Assembly (NCBI GenBank): GCA_000746015.1
Contig: JQKK01000019.1
Coordinates: 1-64,000, forward strand
From: Lachnospiraceae bacterium MA2020
GTDB lineage: Bacteria; Bacillota; Clostridia; Lachnospirales; Lachnospiraceae
Length of the DNA: 64,000 nt
Direction of reading: 5' to 3'
A program made the translations under genes and the position numbers. Position 1 is the stretch's first letter. The number at the start of each line of letters is the position of its first letter. The notes under the pieces were generated by a model. The model had not been told where the DNA came from, ran no database searches, and saw only the letters and a list, made by a program, of their open reading frames with translations. This document shows positions 41,129-51,444 of this stretch, piece after piece.

Positions 41129-43162
41129 ATGAAAAAAGTTAAGATAAGAGGCGCATTTCGCTTGTATTCGGAATGGCCGATAATATTGTCTTTATGGCTT
41201 ATAGTGCCTATAATCCTTGTAGCATTTATGGCGCCACAGGCTTTTTTCCTTGTGCTTGCTGGCTGGATAGTATATGTTATCATAGCGATGCTTATACTGT
41301 TTTACAGCAAAGGAGCACTGAGACGTGATATCATAAGCTTTGCAACACAATATGGGCAGGTGCAGAAGGGACTGCTCAAAGGTCTTGCAATACCTTATGC
41401 ACTTTTGGATGAATCCGGCAGATTTGTCTGGAGTAATGCCGGATTTGCTGCAATTATCCATAAGGACAGGTTTTATTCGAAGTCTATCACCTCTTTTTTC
41501 CCTGAAATTACAAAGGATAAGTTTCCGGTTACTGATCAGGTGACTACGCTTGAGCTCAGATATGAAAATCGTGATTACAGAGTAGATATGAGACAGATAG
41601 ACCTGGAAAGCCGGGTAGTGGGGGAGACTACAGGTTTTGAGGGAAAGCTGATCGCAGTATTTTTCTTTGATGAAACAGACATAAAGATGTACATAAGACT
41701 CAATAAAGAGCAGTCTTTGGTAACAGGTCTTATATATCTCGACAATTATGATGAAGCTCTGGAAAGTGTAGAGGACGTAAGGCGTTCACTTCTTACAGCA
41801 TTGATAGACAGAAAGATAAACAAGTATTTCCAAAGCTATGATGCAATAGTAAAGAAGCTCGAAAATGACAAGTATTTTGTCGTAATGAAAAAAGTTTCCT
41901 TTGATGAAATAGAGGAAAGCCGTTTTGATATACTTGAAGATGTAAAGACTGTAAATATTGGTAATCAGATGGCGGTTACTTTATCCATAGGCTTTGGTTT
42001 AGGTACGGATTCATTTATACAGGATGGTTTGTATGCGCGTAATGCCATAGACCTTGCGCTTGGAAGAGGCGGAGATCAGGCTGTTATCAAGACACCTGAT
42101 AATATCAGATACTTCGGAGGAAAGAGTCAGAAGGTCGATAAGAACACCCGGGTCAAGGCACGAGTTAAGGCACATGCGCTTAAGGAGATCATTGAGTCAA
42201 AGGACAGAGTTCTTGTAATGGGACATAAGATCACGGATATTGATTCCTTTGGCGCAGCAATGGGTATATACCGTCTTGCAGATCACTGTCATAAGAAGTG
42301 TCATATCGTTATCAATGAGGTGACGGCATCTATAAGGCCATTCAGTGACAGCGTACTTAAAGACAAGGCATATGATGCAGATATATTTGTAAACAGTGCT
42401 GATGCCATGCAGCTTTGCGATGCAAACAGTACGGTAGTCATAGTGGTAGATACAAATAAGCCTATGCTTACTGAATGTCCTGAGCTTTTGGAAAAATCCA
42501 AGACAGTCGTGGTGCTCGATCATCACCGCATGGGCTCTGAGCGCATAAATAACGCAACACTTTCTTATGTAGAGTCAAATGCATCGAGTGCCTGCGAAAT
42601 GGTATCTGAGATACTGCAGTATATCCTTGATGATACAAAGCCGCTTGCTATCGAGGCAAACTGCCTTTATGCAGGTATCATGATAGACACAAACAACTTT
42701 ATGGCAAAGACGGGAGTGAGGACCTTTGAAGCGGCGGCATACTTAAAGCGCAGTAATGCTGACATCGTTAAAGTCAGAAAGCTTTTTAGAAATGACCTCG
42801 AAGACTATCAGGCGAGGGCAGAGGCAGTCCATACAGCAGAGCTCTATAAGGGAATGTATGCTATCAGCGTATGTCCAAATAATGTAGATACGCCTACTGT
42901 TACAGCTGCCCAGGCTGCTAATGAGCTTTTAAATATCAATCTTGTTAAGGCATCTTTTGTTCTGACTGACCATCAGAATAAGATATATATAAGTGCGCGC
43001 TCAATTGATGAGATAAACGTGCAGATAATAATGGAGAGACTTGGCGGAGGAGGTCATATGAACATCGCCGGTGCACAGCTGGAGGGTGTGAGCATAGACG
43101 AAGCCAGACAGAAACTTAAAGACACACTAGATCAAATGGAAGCGGAAGGAGTTTTTAACTGA
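41129..43162 (+). CDS. gdpP: cyclic-di-AMP phosphodiesterase GdpP
   Basis: The 677-residue membrane protein hydrolyses c-di-AMP. Two membrane helices (about 17-55) are followed by a PAS-like domain ([17 protein letters not shown]), a degenerate GGDEF domain and the DHH/DHHA1 catalytic unit. That unit shows [11 protein letters not shown] at 365, D464-H465-H466 in [17 protein letters not shown] and [10 protein letters not shown] at about 638. It overlaps rplI by one base (TGATG), and dnaB follows. This gdpP-rplI-dnaB order is widely conserved in Firmicutes. Confidence 0.95.
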   Translation: MKKVKIRGAFRLYSEWPIILSLWLIVPIILVAFMAPQAFFLVLAGWIVYVIIAMLILFYSKGALRRDIISFATQYGQVQKGLLKGLAIPYALLDESGRFVWSNAGFAAIIHKDRFYSKSITSFFPEITKDKFPVTDQVTTLELRYENRDYRVDMRQIDLESRVVGETTGFEGKLIAVFFFDETDIKMYIRLNKEQSLVTGLIYLDNYDEALESVEDVRRSLLTALIDRKINKYFQSYDAIVKKLENDKYFVVMKKVSFDEIEESRFDILEDVKTVNIGNQMAVTLSIGFGLGTDSFIQDGLYARNAIDLALGRGGDQAVIKTPDNIRYFGGKSQKVDKNTRVKARVKAHALKEIIESKDRVLVMGHKITDIDSFGAAMGIYRLADHCHKKCHIVINEVTASIRPFSDSVLKDKAYDADIFVNSADAMQLCDANSTVVIVVDTNKPMLTECPELLEKSKTVVVLDHHRMGSERINNATLSYVESNASSACEMVSEILQYILDDTKPLAIEANCLYAGIMIDTNNFMAKTGVRTFEAAAYLKRSNADIVKVRKLFRNDLEDYQARAEAVHTAELYKGMYAISVCPNNVDTPTVTAAQAANELLNINLVKASFVLTDHQNKIYISARSIDEINVQIIMERLGGGGHMNIAGAQLEGVSIDEARQKLKDTLDQMEAEGVFN

Positions 43163-43608
43163 TGAAGGTTATTTTATTAAAAGACGTTAAGGCACAGGGC
43201 AAAAAGGGAGATATCATCGAGGCAAGCGACGGATACGCAAGAAATTTCCTGCTTAAAAAGGGACTTGGCATAGAGGCAACTGCGCAGAATTTAAATGATG
43301 TAAAGCTTAAGAAGGCTAATGATGCAAAGGTAGCGGCAGAGAACCTTGCTGATGCAAAAGAGTATGCAAAGAAGGTTGAGGCTGTCACTGTAGCCGTAGC
43401 TATCAAGGCTGGAGAGAACGGCAAGACATTTGGATCTGTTTCTTCAAAGGAGATCGCTGAGGAAGCTAAAAAACAGCACGGACTTGAAATTGATAAAAAG
43501 AAGGTAGTTCTTGACGAAGCTATCAAGAATGTAGGAACATACAAAGTTAAGGTGCGTCTGCACCCTGAAGTAACAGCAGAGCTTACAGTAAAGGTAGAAG
43601 CGAAGTAA
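43162..43608 (+). CDS. rplI: ribosomal protein L9
   Basis: The 148-residue protein has the L9 signature: [30 protein letters not shown] in two parts, a long connecting helix, and the C-terminal RNA-binding domain ([15 protein letters not shown]). It is a large-subunit protein that binds 23S rRNA near L1. Coupled to gdpP and five bases from dnaB. Confidence 0.97.
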   Translation: MKVILLKDVKAQGKKGDIIEASDGYARNFLLKKGLGIEATAQNLNDVKLKKANDAKVAAENLADAKEYAKKVEAVTVAVAIKAGENGKTFGSVSSKEIAEEAKKQHGLEIDKKKVVLDEAIKNVGTYKVKVRLHPEVTAELTVKVEAK

Positions 43609-43613
43609 TACTT

Positions 43614-44960
43614 ATGGCTAATGAAGATATAATAAAAAGAGTTCCACCACATTCCGCCGAGGCCGAGCAGTCGGTCATCGGCGCTATGTTTATGGGAAAG
43701 GATGCTATAACTGTCGCTGAGGAGATGCTCACGAGCGATGATTTTTATACAAGGCAGTATGGCATACTGTTTGAGGCTATCACAGGCCTTTTTGACGAGG
43801 GCAAGCCTGTAGATGAAGTTACTATCCTTGAGAGGCTTGAGCAGATGCAGGCGCCTCCTGAGATAAGGAACGTCACTTTTCTTGCAGATCTTATCAACGG
43901 AGTGCCTACAAGTGCAAATATCCGCTCATATGCGCGTATAGTGCATGATAATGCGGTTAAGCGCAGACTTATAAAGGTAAATGAAGAAATAGCAAATGCC
44001 TGCTATGAAGGTAAATATACGACAGAAGATCTGCTTGCTGATGCAGAGAAAAAGATATTTGAGATAGTACAAAATAAGGGTGCTTCTGATCTGGTGCCTA
44101 TCAGCAGGATCGTTTTGAATGTTCTTACTGCAATTCAGGAGGCGGCAAAAAATTCAAGTACCGTTACAGGTATTGAAACAGGATTTAAGGGACTCGATTT
44201 CAAAACAGCCGGTTTTCAGAAATCCGACCTCATACTTATAGCTGCGCGTCCTTCTATGGGTAAGACAGCGTTCGTTCTGAATATTGCTGAGTTTGCATGT
44301 TTCCGCAAAAACAAGCATGTAATGATATTTTCGCTCGAGATGTCAAATGAGCAGCTTGTTAATCGTCTTATAGCAATGGAGTCTTATGTGGATTCTCATA
44401 AGATGAGGATCGGTGACATGCAGGATTCTGAGTGGGACAAGGTAATGGAAGGCGGCGGTATCATAGGATGCTCTAATCTTGTCATCGATGATACACCTGG
44501 CATATCCATAGCCGAGATGAGATCAAAGTGCCGTAAGCAGAAGCTTGAGAAGGGACTTGATATGATAATTATCGATTACCTTCAGCTCATGAGCGGAAGT
44601 GGATCTTCCAAAGAGGCAAGCCGCCAGCAGGAGATTTCGGACATTTCGAGATCTCTTAAAGCTCTTGCGCGTGAGATGCAGGTTCCGGTTATCGCGCTTT
44701 CACAGCTCTCCCGTGCAGTTGAGCAAAGACCGGATCACCGTCCGATGCTTTCGGATTTGCGTGAATCTGGAGCTATCGAGCAGGATGCGGACGTCGTAAT
44801 GTTTATCTATCGTGATGACTACTATCATCCGGATACTGAGAAGAAGAATATTGCTGAGATAATCATAGCCAAGCAGAGAAATGGAGCCATCGGTACAGTT
44901 GAGCTTGCATGGCTGCCAAATTATACAAAATTTGCAAACCCGGATAAGGAATTATCATAA
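43614..44960 (+). CDS. dnaB: replicative DNA helicase DnaB
   Basis: The 448-residue protein has an N-terminal DnaG-binding domain (PHSAEAEQSVIGAMF) and a RecA-like C-terminal motor with Walker A RPSMGKTAF (about 212-220). MIIIDYLQLM is Walker B and SDLRESGAIEQDADVV the H3/H4 region. It is the ring helicase of the replication fork. No intein is seen. A terminator ends the operon. Confidence 0.97.
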   Translation: MANEDIIKRVPPHSAEAEQSVIGAMFMGKDAITVAEEMLTSDDFYTRQYGILFEAITGLFDEGKPVDEVTILERLEQMQAPPEIRNVTFLADLINGVPTSANIRSYARIVHDNAVKRRLIKVNEEIANACYEGKYTTEDLLADAEKKIFEIVQNKGASDLVPISRIVLNVLTAIQEAAKNSSTVTGIETGFKGLDFKTAGFQKSDLILIAARPSMGKTAFVLNIAEFACFRKNKHVMIFSLEMSNEQLVNRLIAMESYVDSHKMRIGDMQDSEWDKVMEGGGIIGCSNLVIDDTPGISIAEMRSKCRKQKLEKGLDMIIIDYLQLMSGSGSSKEASRQQEISDISRSLKALAREMQVPVIALSQLSRAVEQRPDHRPMLSDLRESGAIEQDADVVMFIYRDDYYHPDTEKKNIAEIIIAKQRNGAIGTVELAWLPNYTKFANPDKELS

Positions 44961-44966
44961 AAGAAA

Positions 44967-45001
44967 AAGCCATTTAAGATACATATCTTGGTGGCTTTTT
45001 T
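44967..45001 (+). terminator. rho-independent terminator after dnaB
   Basis: AAGCCA (44967-44972) with TGGCTT (44992-44997) and inner AAGAT/ATCTT pairing, followed by TTTT. Confidence 0.85.
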
Positions 45002-45111
45002 GTATGGAATAAAATCCTTAAAAGATAATAAACTGTATTCAATTAATGGCAAAAAAACGATATATTTGATATAGTATCACATTTTTTAGTTGTCGTTATC
45101 AGGGGGTTACT

Positions 45112-47157
45112 ATGGCAAATGAAACAAATGATAAGAAAGTAAAGAAAGAAAAAAGGAAAAAGGAATCTTCCGGTCTCAGCTGGAGAAACAGTATCAAATC
45201 AAGGCTTATCACAGCTATGATAATGTTGACAGCAGTACCCATACTGGTATGTCTTTGGGTAAGCTATATGTCAGCAACGAGGAAGGCTTTACAGGATACA
45301 AGAGAAAGTATGGCATGGGAGGCAAAATATATATGCTCTAATCTGACTGAAATGCTGAATAGGAATATGACGGCGCTTCAATCTTTTGCCGGAGCCGATG
45401 CTACGATCACTTTCTTGGAAAGCCCCAATAATTCACAGCTTGCAGAAAAGATGGTTTCCGATCTTAAAGGCATTGATAAGCTGATGGGAGACGACAGTTT
45501 CACTGCTTTAGTAGGAACTGATGGCGTACAGATCGTCCGCTCTGACGGAGGTGAATGTGTAGATATCAGTGACAGAGAGTATTTCAAAAAGGCAAGTCAG
45601 GGCATTGCATATGCCTCAGATATAATAGTAGCCAGATCCAGCGGAAAGAGAGTGCTGGTTTTGATCGTTCCTGTTGATGCCGGAGATAAAAATTATATTG
45701 GATTTATAATGCGTCAGTATCATCTTGATGAGCTTCACACATTTCTTGCTGAAAATTCAGAAGAGGCATTTGTGGTAGACAGAAACGGTGATATGATGGC
45801 TCATTCACAGTATGAGATAGGGGATGACGAGCCTAACCGTAAAGATTCTGTGTTTATGACATCCGGCCTTGATGAAGGATATTATGAGCTTGTTCCGAAG
45901 GGGCTCAATTATAAGGCTATGATGTACTATATCAAAGAGCCTAAGTGCCACTATACTGTAGTTGTAGCAAAGCGCTCGAAAAATGTTTTGGCAATGGCTC
46001 GACTGTCAGCGCTTATGATCATCGTAGTCGGCGCGATCATGCTGATCATAGCAAGTTTTGTAAGTGTACTGACTGCAAAGTCGTTCATAGCACCTATACT
46101 TGAAGTAAACGCATCAATAGCTAAGCTTGCAGATGGATCATTTGCGAGAGTAAGGCGATTTGGTGACAGAAAAGATGAATTTGGCGAAATGGTCACCAAT
46201 ACGAATTCGGTTATAGATAAACTGACTGGCATAATTGCCAGTATCAAAGAGTCTGCGGAGACGGTTGCGGTATCATCTGAGCATCTTTCGGATACATCTG
46301 CACATATCTCTGACACTGCAGATACAGTTTCCGGAGCAGTGCAGGAAATATCTACAGGAGCAATGCAGCAGGCAAACGAGATACAGCGTGCTACGGAGAA
46401 TGTTTCAAATATTGATGATGCTGTTTCTCAGGTTCAGAGTTCGACAGAGACTCTTTCTGAGCTTTCAGATCGAATGAAAGAGGCTTCGGAGGCATCATCA
46501 CATTCGCTTGCTAACCTTCAGAAGTCAAGTAATACCATGACTTCCAGGATCGATGAGATTTCAAAGACTATTGCAGCTACACAGGATGCTGTATCAAATA
46601 TCAATGAAAAGGTTGAAAGCATTACATCTATCGCAACACAGACCAACCTTCTTTCACTTAACGCTTCTATCGAGGCAGCAAGAGCAGGTGAATTTGGACG
46701 TGGTTTCTCGGTTGTTGCTGAGGAGATAGGTAAGCTTGCTAATGATTCAAAGGAAATGGCAGATGATATCAGACGTGTCATGGATATCCTTCTTGAGCAG
46801 AGTAACGCTGCAGTTGAAGTTTCTGATGTTGTACGCAAGAGCAATCTTGAGCAGCAGAAGGCTCTTGGAGAAGCATTTGAATCTGTAAATGGAATGCTTG
46901 CAGATATTGATGAGACTGTAGCCGGAGTAAAGACTATTTCTCAGAATGCACAGACATGCGTTACTTCAAAGGATGTAGTTGCAGACTCGATGACTTCACT
47001 GTCAGCTATTTCGGAGGAAAATGCAGCTTCGGCTGAACAGACCGGAACATCTATGCAAGAGCTTTCAAAGACGGTTTCATCGCTGGCGCAGTCTGCTGAT
47101 GATCTTAGAGGTACGGCTGAGCAACTCCATCAGGAGGTAGAGTTCTTTAAACTTTAA
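45112..47157 (+). CDS. membrane methyl-accepting chemotaxis protein
   Basis: The 681-residue receptor has a first membrane helix at about 33-53, an extracellular double-Cache-type sensor (about 55-298; [37 protein letters not shown]) and a second helix at about 301-323. A HAMP domain and a long signalling bundle follow, with tip [20 protein letters not shown] (about 509-528). It reports ligand binding to CheA/CheW and so to the flagella whose filament genes lie at 15.7-22.6 kb. The N-terminus is very lysine-rich ([11 protein letters not shown]). The start has GGGGG as its ribosome-binding site. Confidence 0.93.
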   Translation: MANETNDKKVKKEKRKKESSGLSWRNSIKSRLITAMIMLTAVPILVCLWVSYMSATRKALQDTRESMAWEAKYICSNLTEMLNRNMTALQSFAGADATITFLESPNNSQLAEKMVSDLKGIDKLMGDDSFTALVGTDGVQIVRSDGGECVDISDREYFKKASQGIAYASDIIVARSSGKRVLVLIVPVDAGDKNYIGFIMRQYHLDELHTFLAENSEEAFVVDRNGDMMAHSQYEIGDDEPNRKDSVFMTSGLDEGYYELVPKGLNYKAMMYYIKEPKCHYTVVVAKRSKNVLAMARLSALMIIVVGAIMLIIASFVSVLTAKSFIAPILEVNASIAKLADGSFARVRRFGDRKDEFGEMVTNTNSVIDKLTGIIASIKESAETVAVSSEHLSDTSAHISDTADTVSGAVQEISTGAMQQANEIQRATENVSNIDDAVSQVQSSTETLSELSDRMKEASEASSHSLANLQKSSNTMTSRIDEISKTIAATQDAVSNINEKVESITSIATQTNLLSLNASIEAARAGEFGRGFSVVAEEIGKLANDSKEMADDIRRVMDILLEQSNAAVEVSDVVRKSNLEQQKALGEAFESVNGMLADIDETVAGVKTISQNAQTCVTSKDVVADSMTSLSAISEENAASAEQTGTSMQELSKTVSSLAQSADDLRGTAEQLHQEVEFFKL

Positions 47158-47180
47158 GTACATGATATAAATATTAATAT

Positions 47181-47245
47181 AAAAAGGTCCTTTGCTATCG
47201 CCTGGAATGATATGTCATCCTGAGCGTAGCGAAGGATCTTTTTTT
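47181..47245 (+). repeat. long hairpin of the TCATCCTGAGCG type, likely acting as terminator
   Basis: The right arm GCGTAGCGAAGGATC ends in seven T. The left arm GGTCCTTTGCTATCGC pairs with it imperfectly, with G-U pairs and a bulge. TGTCATCCTGAGCGTAGCGA is a sequence I know as a dispersed intergenic repeat in many bacterial genomes. Here it closes the chemoreceptor transcript. Confidence 0.65.
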
Positions 47246-47331
47246 GCATAGTATACATTAATAATGTCTTTCCTTTGGAGACAGAAACATAGTATAATGA
47301 TCTTAGGTTGGATTATGCAAAGGGGAGATAG

Positions 47332-49032
47332 ATGCAAATAAAGCAACAGATAAGTGAATACCTGCAGCAGCTTATTCATGAAGCAGCAAATGAGAAGTTT
47401 GATCCTGCGTCATATAAGTATCTGTGCGAACATCTTCATATAGCGAAAATGTATTATACCGTTAATTTTGGAAGTAAAGATCGCTATCGTGACTATCGTA
47501 CCGGTAAGCTGGTAGTTGCAAATGAAGAGGAGGATCAAAAGATCATCCTTTACGATAGTGCGCAGGAAAGCGGTGAAAAGCTTGACTACGTTTATGACAT
47601 GAATGGGCAGGAGTATGTCCACGCTTATATGGAGCTTTGCAAAGATATTGATAATTCTTCTATAGATTACGATTTTTATAGATTCATCACTGATACTGTC
47701 TATTTATTTACAAGTCATAAAAGCATGCGGCATATGCTCGAATATGCTGAAAATACTGATTTTACTACAGGAATTCCCAATATGGCTTGCATTAACAGAA
47801 AATATCACCAACTGATCCAAAAAGTTTCACCTTCAGATCTGGTCTTAATGCGCGTAAATCTCCAAAATTTTAAGTATATAAATGAGGTAGCATCGCCTAA
47901 GTGCGGCGATGAGGCCATAGTCCAATATGCAAGAAAGATAGTTAAGTTTGTTGATGAAGATGAGGCTGTTGGGAGACTTGGCGGAGACAATTTTATTGTT
48001 TTTATTTTCAAAAAGAATCTGGATGGTTTCTTAAAAAAGATCAGCGGAGTTACGATAACGCAACTTGAATCAGCTCCTAAGCAGAGTTTTGAAATTTCAG
48101 CATGGGTAGGCATCTCGGAATTAGAGGAAGGCAGAGATAAGCCATTTCTTGAAAGATTTAACGAAGCTTCCGTAGCCTGTGTTTTGGGCAAGACAATTTT
48201 AAAGAAATCAGTTGTGACATATTCAGAAGAGCTTTCGAAAATCGTCAATCAGGGACATGATATAATCGCAAACTTCCGTCCGGCTATAAGAAATAATGAG
48301 TTCCATCCTTATTTTCAGCCTAAGATCGATATGAGGGATGGCTCACTGGTAGGATTTGAGGCTATATGTCGCTGGCTTCATGCCGGAAGAGTGATATATC
48401 CAGACCAGTTCATCCCGATATTGGACAAAGAAGGTCTTATACCGGAGCTTGATTTGGCTATACTTGACCGAACTTGCGCACTTATCAAAAAATGGAAGGA
48501 ATCCTGTCTCGATCCTCCTACAGTTTCAATCAACTTCTCTAAGAAGAATCTTTTTGTACCAAAGGTTGAGTATACGATCATGGAGATCATAAAAAATAAC
48601 GGGCTTACCTTTGATGATGTGGAGATTGAGATAACGGAGAGCGTAAGAGAAGCTGAGTCGGAGCGACTTATCGAATTTATACGAAATCTAAAGGATAATG
48701 GTATGCGTATCTCAATTGATGATTTTGGGACGGGTTATTCTTCTTTAGCACTTATACATAGTATCGATGCAGATGTTATTAAAATAGATAAAAGTTTTAT
48801 AAGGCAGCTTCCTGATGATACAAAGTCAAGGGTACTTTTGGAAAGTATTATAAGTATAGCTAATAGACTAAATATGACAACAGTGGCAGAAGGCGTGGAA
48901 ACTGTTGAGCAGGGAAAAGAGCTTTTAAATCTTGGATGCAATATTGCTCAAGGATATTATTACAGTAGACCCGTAGATTGGGAAACTGCTACAAAAATGA
49001 TCAAGAATCCTGTATTTAAATTAATGGAATAG
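47332..49032 (+). CDS. GGDEF(degenerate)-EAL c-di-GMP phosphodiesterase
   Basis: The 566-residue cytosolic protein has an unrecognised N-terminal sensor region (about 1-140) and a GGDEF-fold domain with GGDNF in place of GGDEF, so cyclase activity is unlikely. The EAL domain has E343 in FEAICRW (EAI variant), EIEITES, IDDFGTGYSS, IKIDKSF and VAEGVETVEQ. All metal and base residues seem present, so it should hydrolyse c-di-GMP. It is the second such enzyme here, with the same layout minus the receiver. AAGGGGAGATAG precedes ATG. Confidence 0.9.
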   Translation: MQIKQQISEYLQQLIHEAANEKFDPASYKYLCEHLHIAKMYYTVNFGSKDRYRDYRTGKLVVANEEEDQKIILYDSAQESGEKLDYVYDMNGQEYVHAYMELCKDIDNSSIDYDFYRFITDTVYLFTSHKSMRHMLEYAENTDFTTGIPNMACINRKYHQLIQKVSPSDLVLMRVNLQNFKYINEVASPKCGDEAIVQYARKIVKFVDEDEAVGRLGGDNFIVFIFKKNLDGFLKKISGVTITQLESAPKQSFEISAWVGISELEEGRDKPFLERFNEASVACVLGKTILKKSVVTYSEELSKIVNQGHDIIANFRPAIRNNEFHPYFQPKIDMRDGSLVGFEAICRWLHAGRVIYPDQFIPILDKEGLIPELDLAILDRTCALIKKWKESCLDPPTVSINFSKKNLFVPKVEYTIMEIIKNNGLTFDDVEIEITESVREAESERLIEFIRNLKDNGMRISIDDFGTGYSSLALIHSIDADVIKIDKSFIRQLPDDTKSRVLLESIISIANRLNMTTVAEGVETVEQGKELLNLGCNIAQGYYYSRPVDWETATKMIKNPVFKLME

Positions 49033-49034
49033 TG

Positions 49035-49074
49035 AAAAAACAGGAGCCACGCTGCTTGTGAAGCGCGGCTCCTG
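49035..49074. terminator. terminator between convergent genes
   Basis: CAGGAGCC (49041-49048) pairs with GGCTCCTG (49067-49074), with inner GC pairs. On the minus strand it is followed by a T6 run, so it mainly ends the leftward gene at 49086-49736. Confidence 0.85.
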
Positions 49075-49085
49075 AATCGTTTTTA

Positions 49086-49736
49086 TCATTCTTCAGCTTT
49101 TGATGCAGAACCGGAAACGTAGGTTCCCTCTTTCCATTGAGCGAATTTCTTTTCAACAGCCTCATAGGTACGTTTACTGATATCAGGAAGCTCTTTGCCC
49201 CAGGTTTTTTCAGCCTGCTCATAGCCTTTCTTAAAAGCAGCCAAAAGCTCATCAGCTTTGTCGGTATCTCCGCCGGACAGAGCAATCGCAAAGTCGACAA
49301 TTCTGTCGGAAGTCTGCTCTACTCCCCAATATCCATCTTCGGCAATATCAGCCTGTGCCTGAAGCTTTGTCTCTTCGTCAACTTCAAATTCACCGGAAGC
49401 CAGGAATTTCCAATAGTCATCATCATTGGCAATGGCATAGCTCTTATTTTGTCCCATCAGGAGCTTTTCTACGATGGAGCGGAGCTGTGCTGTACGTGCT
49501 TCTGCATCTGCCTGCAGGCGGGCTATGGTATTAGCGTCTACTTTGCCATTTCCCTTTTTCTTGGTAACAGAATCTGCATTTTTATCACCGCTTGGCTCAT
49601 AAACGGCAGCTGCCTCCTCTTTTATGACGGTGTTTTTTTCTTTTTCATCAGCCTTACTGCCTGACGGAGTATTGGTAACAGTATTGGCTGTAACATTATT
49701 GGTTGTTATGGAAGATATTTGATTTATGCTACTCAT
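49086..49736 (-). CDS. conserved clostridial protein of unknown function
   Basis: The protein has about 216 residues. ATG 49736 is preferred over ATG 49742, because AAGGAGG is only one base from the latter. The N-terminus is low-complexity (serine, asparagine, threonine). The conserved part contains AAVYEPS, DAEARTAQLRSIVEKLL, DGYWGVEQTSDRIVDFAIAL, SGGDTDKADELLAAFKKGY and LPDISKRTYEAVEKKF. I recognise the pattern from uncharacterised proteins of motile clostridia. The disordered N-terminus without a signal peptide resembles flagellar-type secreted proteins. This is speculation. It is transcribed alone. Confidence 0.6.
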   Translation of the reverse strand: MSSINQISSITTNNVTANTVTNTPSGSKADEKEKNTVIKEEAAAVYEPSGDKNADSVTKKKGNGKVDANTIARLQADAEARTAQLRSIVEKLLMGQNKSYAIANDDDYWKFLASGEFEVDEETKLQAQADIAEDGYWGVEQTSDRIVDFAIALSGGDTDKADELLAAFKKGYEQAEKTWGKELPDISKRTYEAVEKKFAQWKEGTYVSGSASKAEE

Positions 49737-49796
49737 ATTCATTCCTCCTTGGCTTGATCGCCCCGGACATCCGTGTCGTGCGGTTTAGTTTATAAT

Positions 49797-49845
49797 GAAA
49801 AAAGAGCAAAGTTATTACACATAGTCATAATAACTTTACTCTTTT
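49797..49845 (-). terminator. terminator of the pyrC-plsC-phosphoglucomutase operon
   Basis: AAAGAGCAAAGTTATTA (49801-49817) pairs with TAATAACTTTACTCTTT (49828-49844) with one mismatch. On the minus strand it ends in T6. Confidence 0.85.
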
Positions 49846-49915
49846 ATCGGCTTATTTTATCCAAAAATGAATACAATTTTTAAGATTTAATAAAAAATTA
49901 ATTTTTTGAATTAAA

Positions 49916-51421
49916 TTAAAGTGAGCTTCCTATAAAGTCGATGATAGGCTGGAGCTCTAATGTGTCCTCACGCTTAAGTATCTCGTAGATAGACTTTGCA
50001 ATGATAGGACATCCGTCAGCATCGTCACTTTCGATGTTGAGCGGCATGATAGGCTCATGAAGTGACTTACGGAGGAGGAACCATCCGTTTCCGTGGGCTG
50101 CGTCAACATTTACTCTTACACCTTCGTGATTATCAGGTGCAAGGCTCCATCCATCAACTAAATTTACAGAAGTTGTAATTACATCAAGAACATTATCTGC
50201 TATTACAGGAACGTTCTCTGCAAGTACAGGGAAACGAAGCTCAACACTCTGCTTTGGCTCTTTTAAGTCCTCGATCATCTCGTCAAGCTTGTGGCCCTTA
50301 CCCATCTCGATGAGAAGCTTGACCATGAGATAAGCACCGTCATCAAGGAAGTAGTTTTCTTTGAATGCGCCATGTCCTGAAGTCTCGATAGCAAGCTGGC
50401 TGTCTGTACCCTCTTTATTAAGGCGGATAGACTCATCGATAACATTCTTGTAGCCACGCTTAAATCTGCGGTGAACTCCACCGTGCTTTGTGATGAACTC
50501 AGCAAGACCGCTTGAAGTTACAGAGTCTGTAACGATAGTTGTGCCAGGATGCTCTGAAAGTGCGATACGTGAGAGTACAGCAATAAGAGCGTTTCTTGTA
50601 AGCTCGCGGCCGCTTGGAAGGATGGCACCGGCTCTGTCTACGTCTGTGTCAAAGATTATACCAAGGTCAGCTTTTGAAGCCAGTGTAGCAGACTTTATAG
50701 ACTCTGCAGCTTCTTTATTCTCAGGATTTGGGATATGATTTGGGAAGTGTCCGTCAGGCTCGAGGAACTGACTTCCTTCAGTATTTGCACCAAGTGGCTC
50801 CAAAACCTTTGATACATAGAACCCACCGCCGCCATTGCCGGCATCAACGATTACGTGAAGTCCTTTTAATGGATGCTCATAGTCATCAGCTTTAACTGCA
50901 GCTCTGATAGTATCGCAAAGATGTGCAGCATATACGCTCATGAAGTCTATTTCCTGAGCTGAAGCATCAAATGGCTCTGAAAATGTGATATCTGCAGCGA
51001 TAGCAGTAAGCTCGCTTATATCATCATGCTCAAGTCCACCGGCAGGAGTAAAGAACTTCATGCCGTTTCTATACCATGGAAGGTGGCTTGCTGTGATCAT
51101 GATACTTCCGTCATACTTGTAGCCTTCTGTTACAGTTGTCATGAACATTGCAGGAGTGCTTGCAAGACCACAATTAAAACACTCTACACCCTGACTGTTA
51201 AGTCCTTCTATTGTTGTGAGGACAAACTTTTCGCCTGTAAGTCTTGAATCTCTGCCGACAGCTATCTTAAGAGAGCTCTTACCGCTCTTTTTCTTGAGCC
51301 ATGAAGCAAATGCTGCAGCAAGGTGACGTACTGCATCTTCTGTGAGATTTACCGCACCAGTCTCATTTTCCATTGCGATACCGCGGATATCACTGCCATT
51401 TTGTAACTTAGTGTAATCCAT
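49916..51421 (-). CDS. phosphomannomutase/phosphoglucomutase family enzyme
   Basis: The 501-residue alpha-D-phosphohexomutase moves phosphate between C1 and C6 of a hexose phosphate. The phosphoserine loop is TASHLPWYRNGMK, the metal site DTDVDRAG (a DGDxDR variant) and the sugar-contact loop ETSGHGAFKEN. The length agrees with the family, and the N-terminus NGSDIRGIA is typical of phosphomannomutases. It probably supplies mannose-1-phosphate or glucose-1-phosphate for surface glycans. GGAGGAG precedes ATG. It lies 23 bases after plsC. Confidence 0.92.
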   Translation of the reverse strand: MDYTKLQNGSDIRGIAMENETGAVNLTEDAVRHLAAAFASWLKKKSGKSSLKIAVGRDSRLTGEKFVLTTIEGLNSQGVECFNCGLASTPAMFMTTVTEGYKYDGSIMITASHLPWYRNGMKFFTPAGGLEHDDISELTAIAADITFSEPFDASAQEIDFMSVYAAHLCDTIRAAVKADDYEHPLKGLHVIVDAGNGGGGFYVSKVLEPLGANTEGSQFLEPDGHFPNHIPNPENKEAAESIKSATLASKADLGIIFDTDVDRAGAILPSGRELTRNALIAVLSRIALSEHPGTTIVTDSVTSSGLAEFITKHGGVHRRFKRGYKNVIDESIRLNKEGTDSQLAIETSGHGAFKENYFLDDGAYLMVKLLIEMGKGHKLDEMIEDLKEPKQSVELRFPVLAENVPVIADNVLDVITTSVNLVDGWSLAPDNHEGVRVNVDAAHGNGWFLLRKSLHEPIMPLNIESDDADGCPIIAKSIYEILKREDTLELQPIIDFIGSSL

Positions 51422-51444
51422 GTTGTTTCTACTCCTCCAATAAA

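Noticed and set aside
45020-45111. Possible sigma-28 promoter before the membrane chemoreceptor (AACGATAT)
   Set aside because: No TAAA at 15-16 bases upstream and only a partial -10 match.
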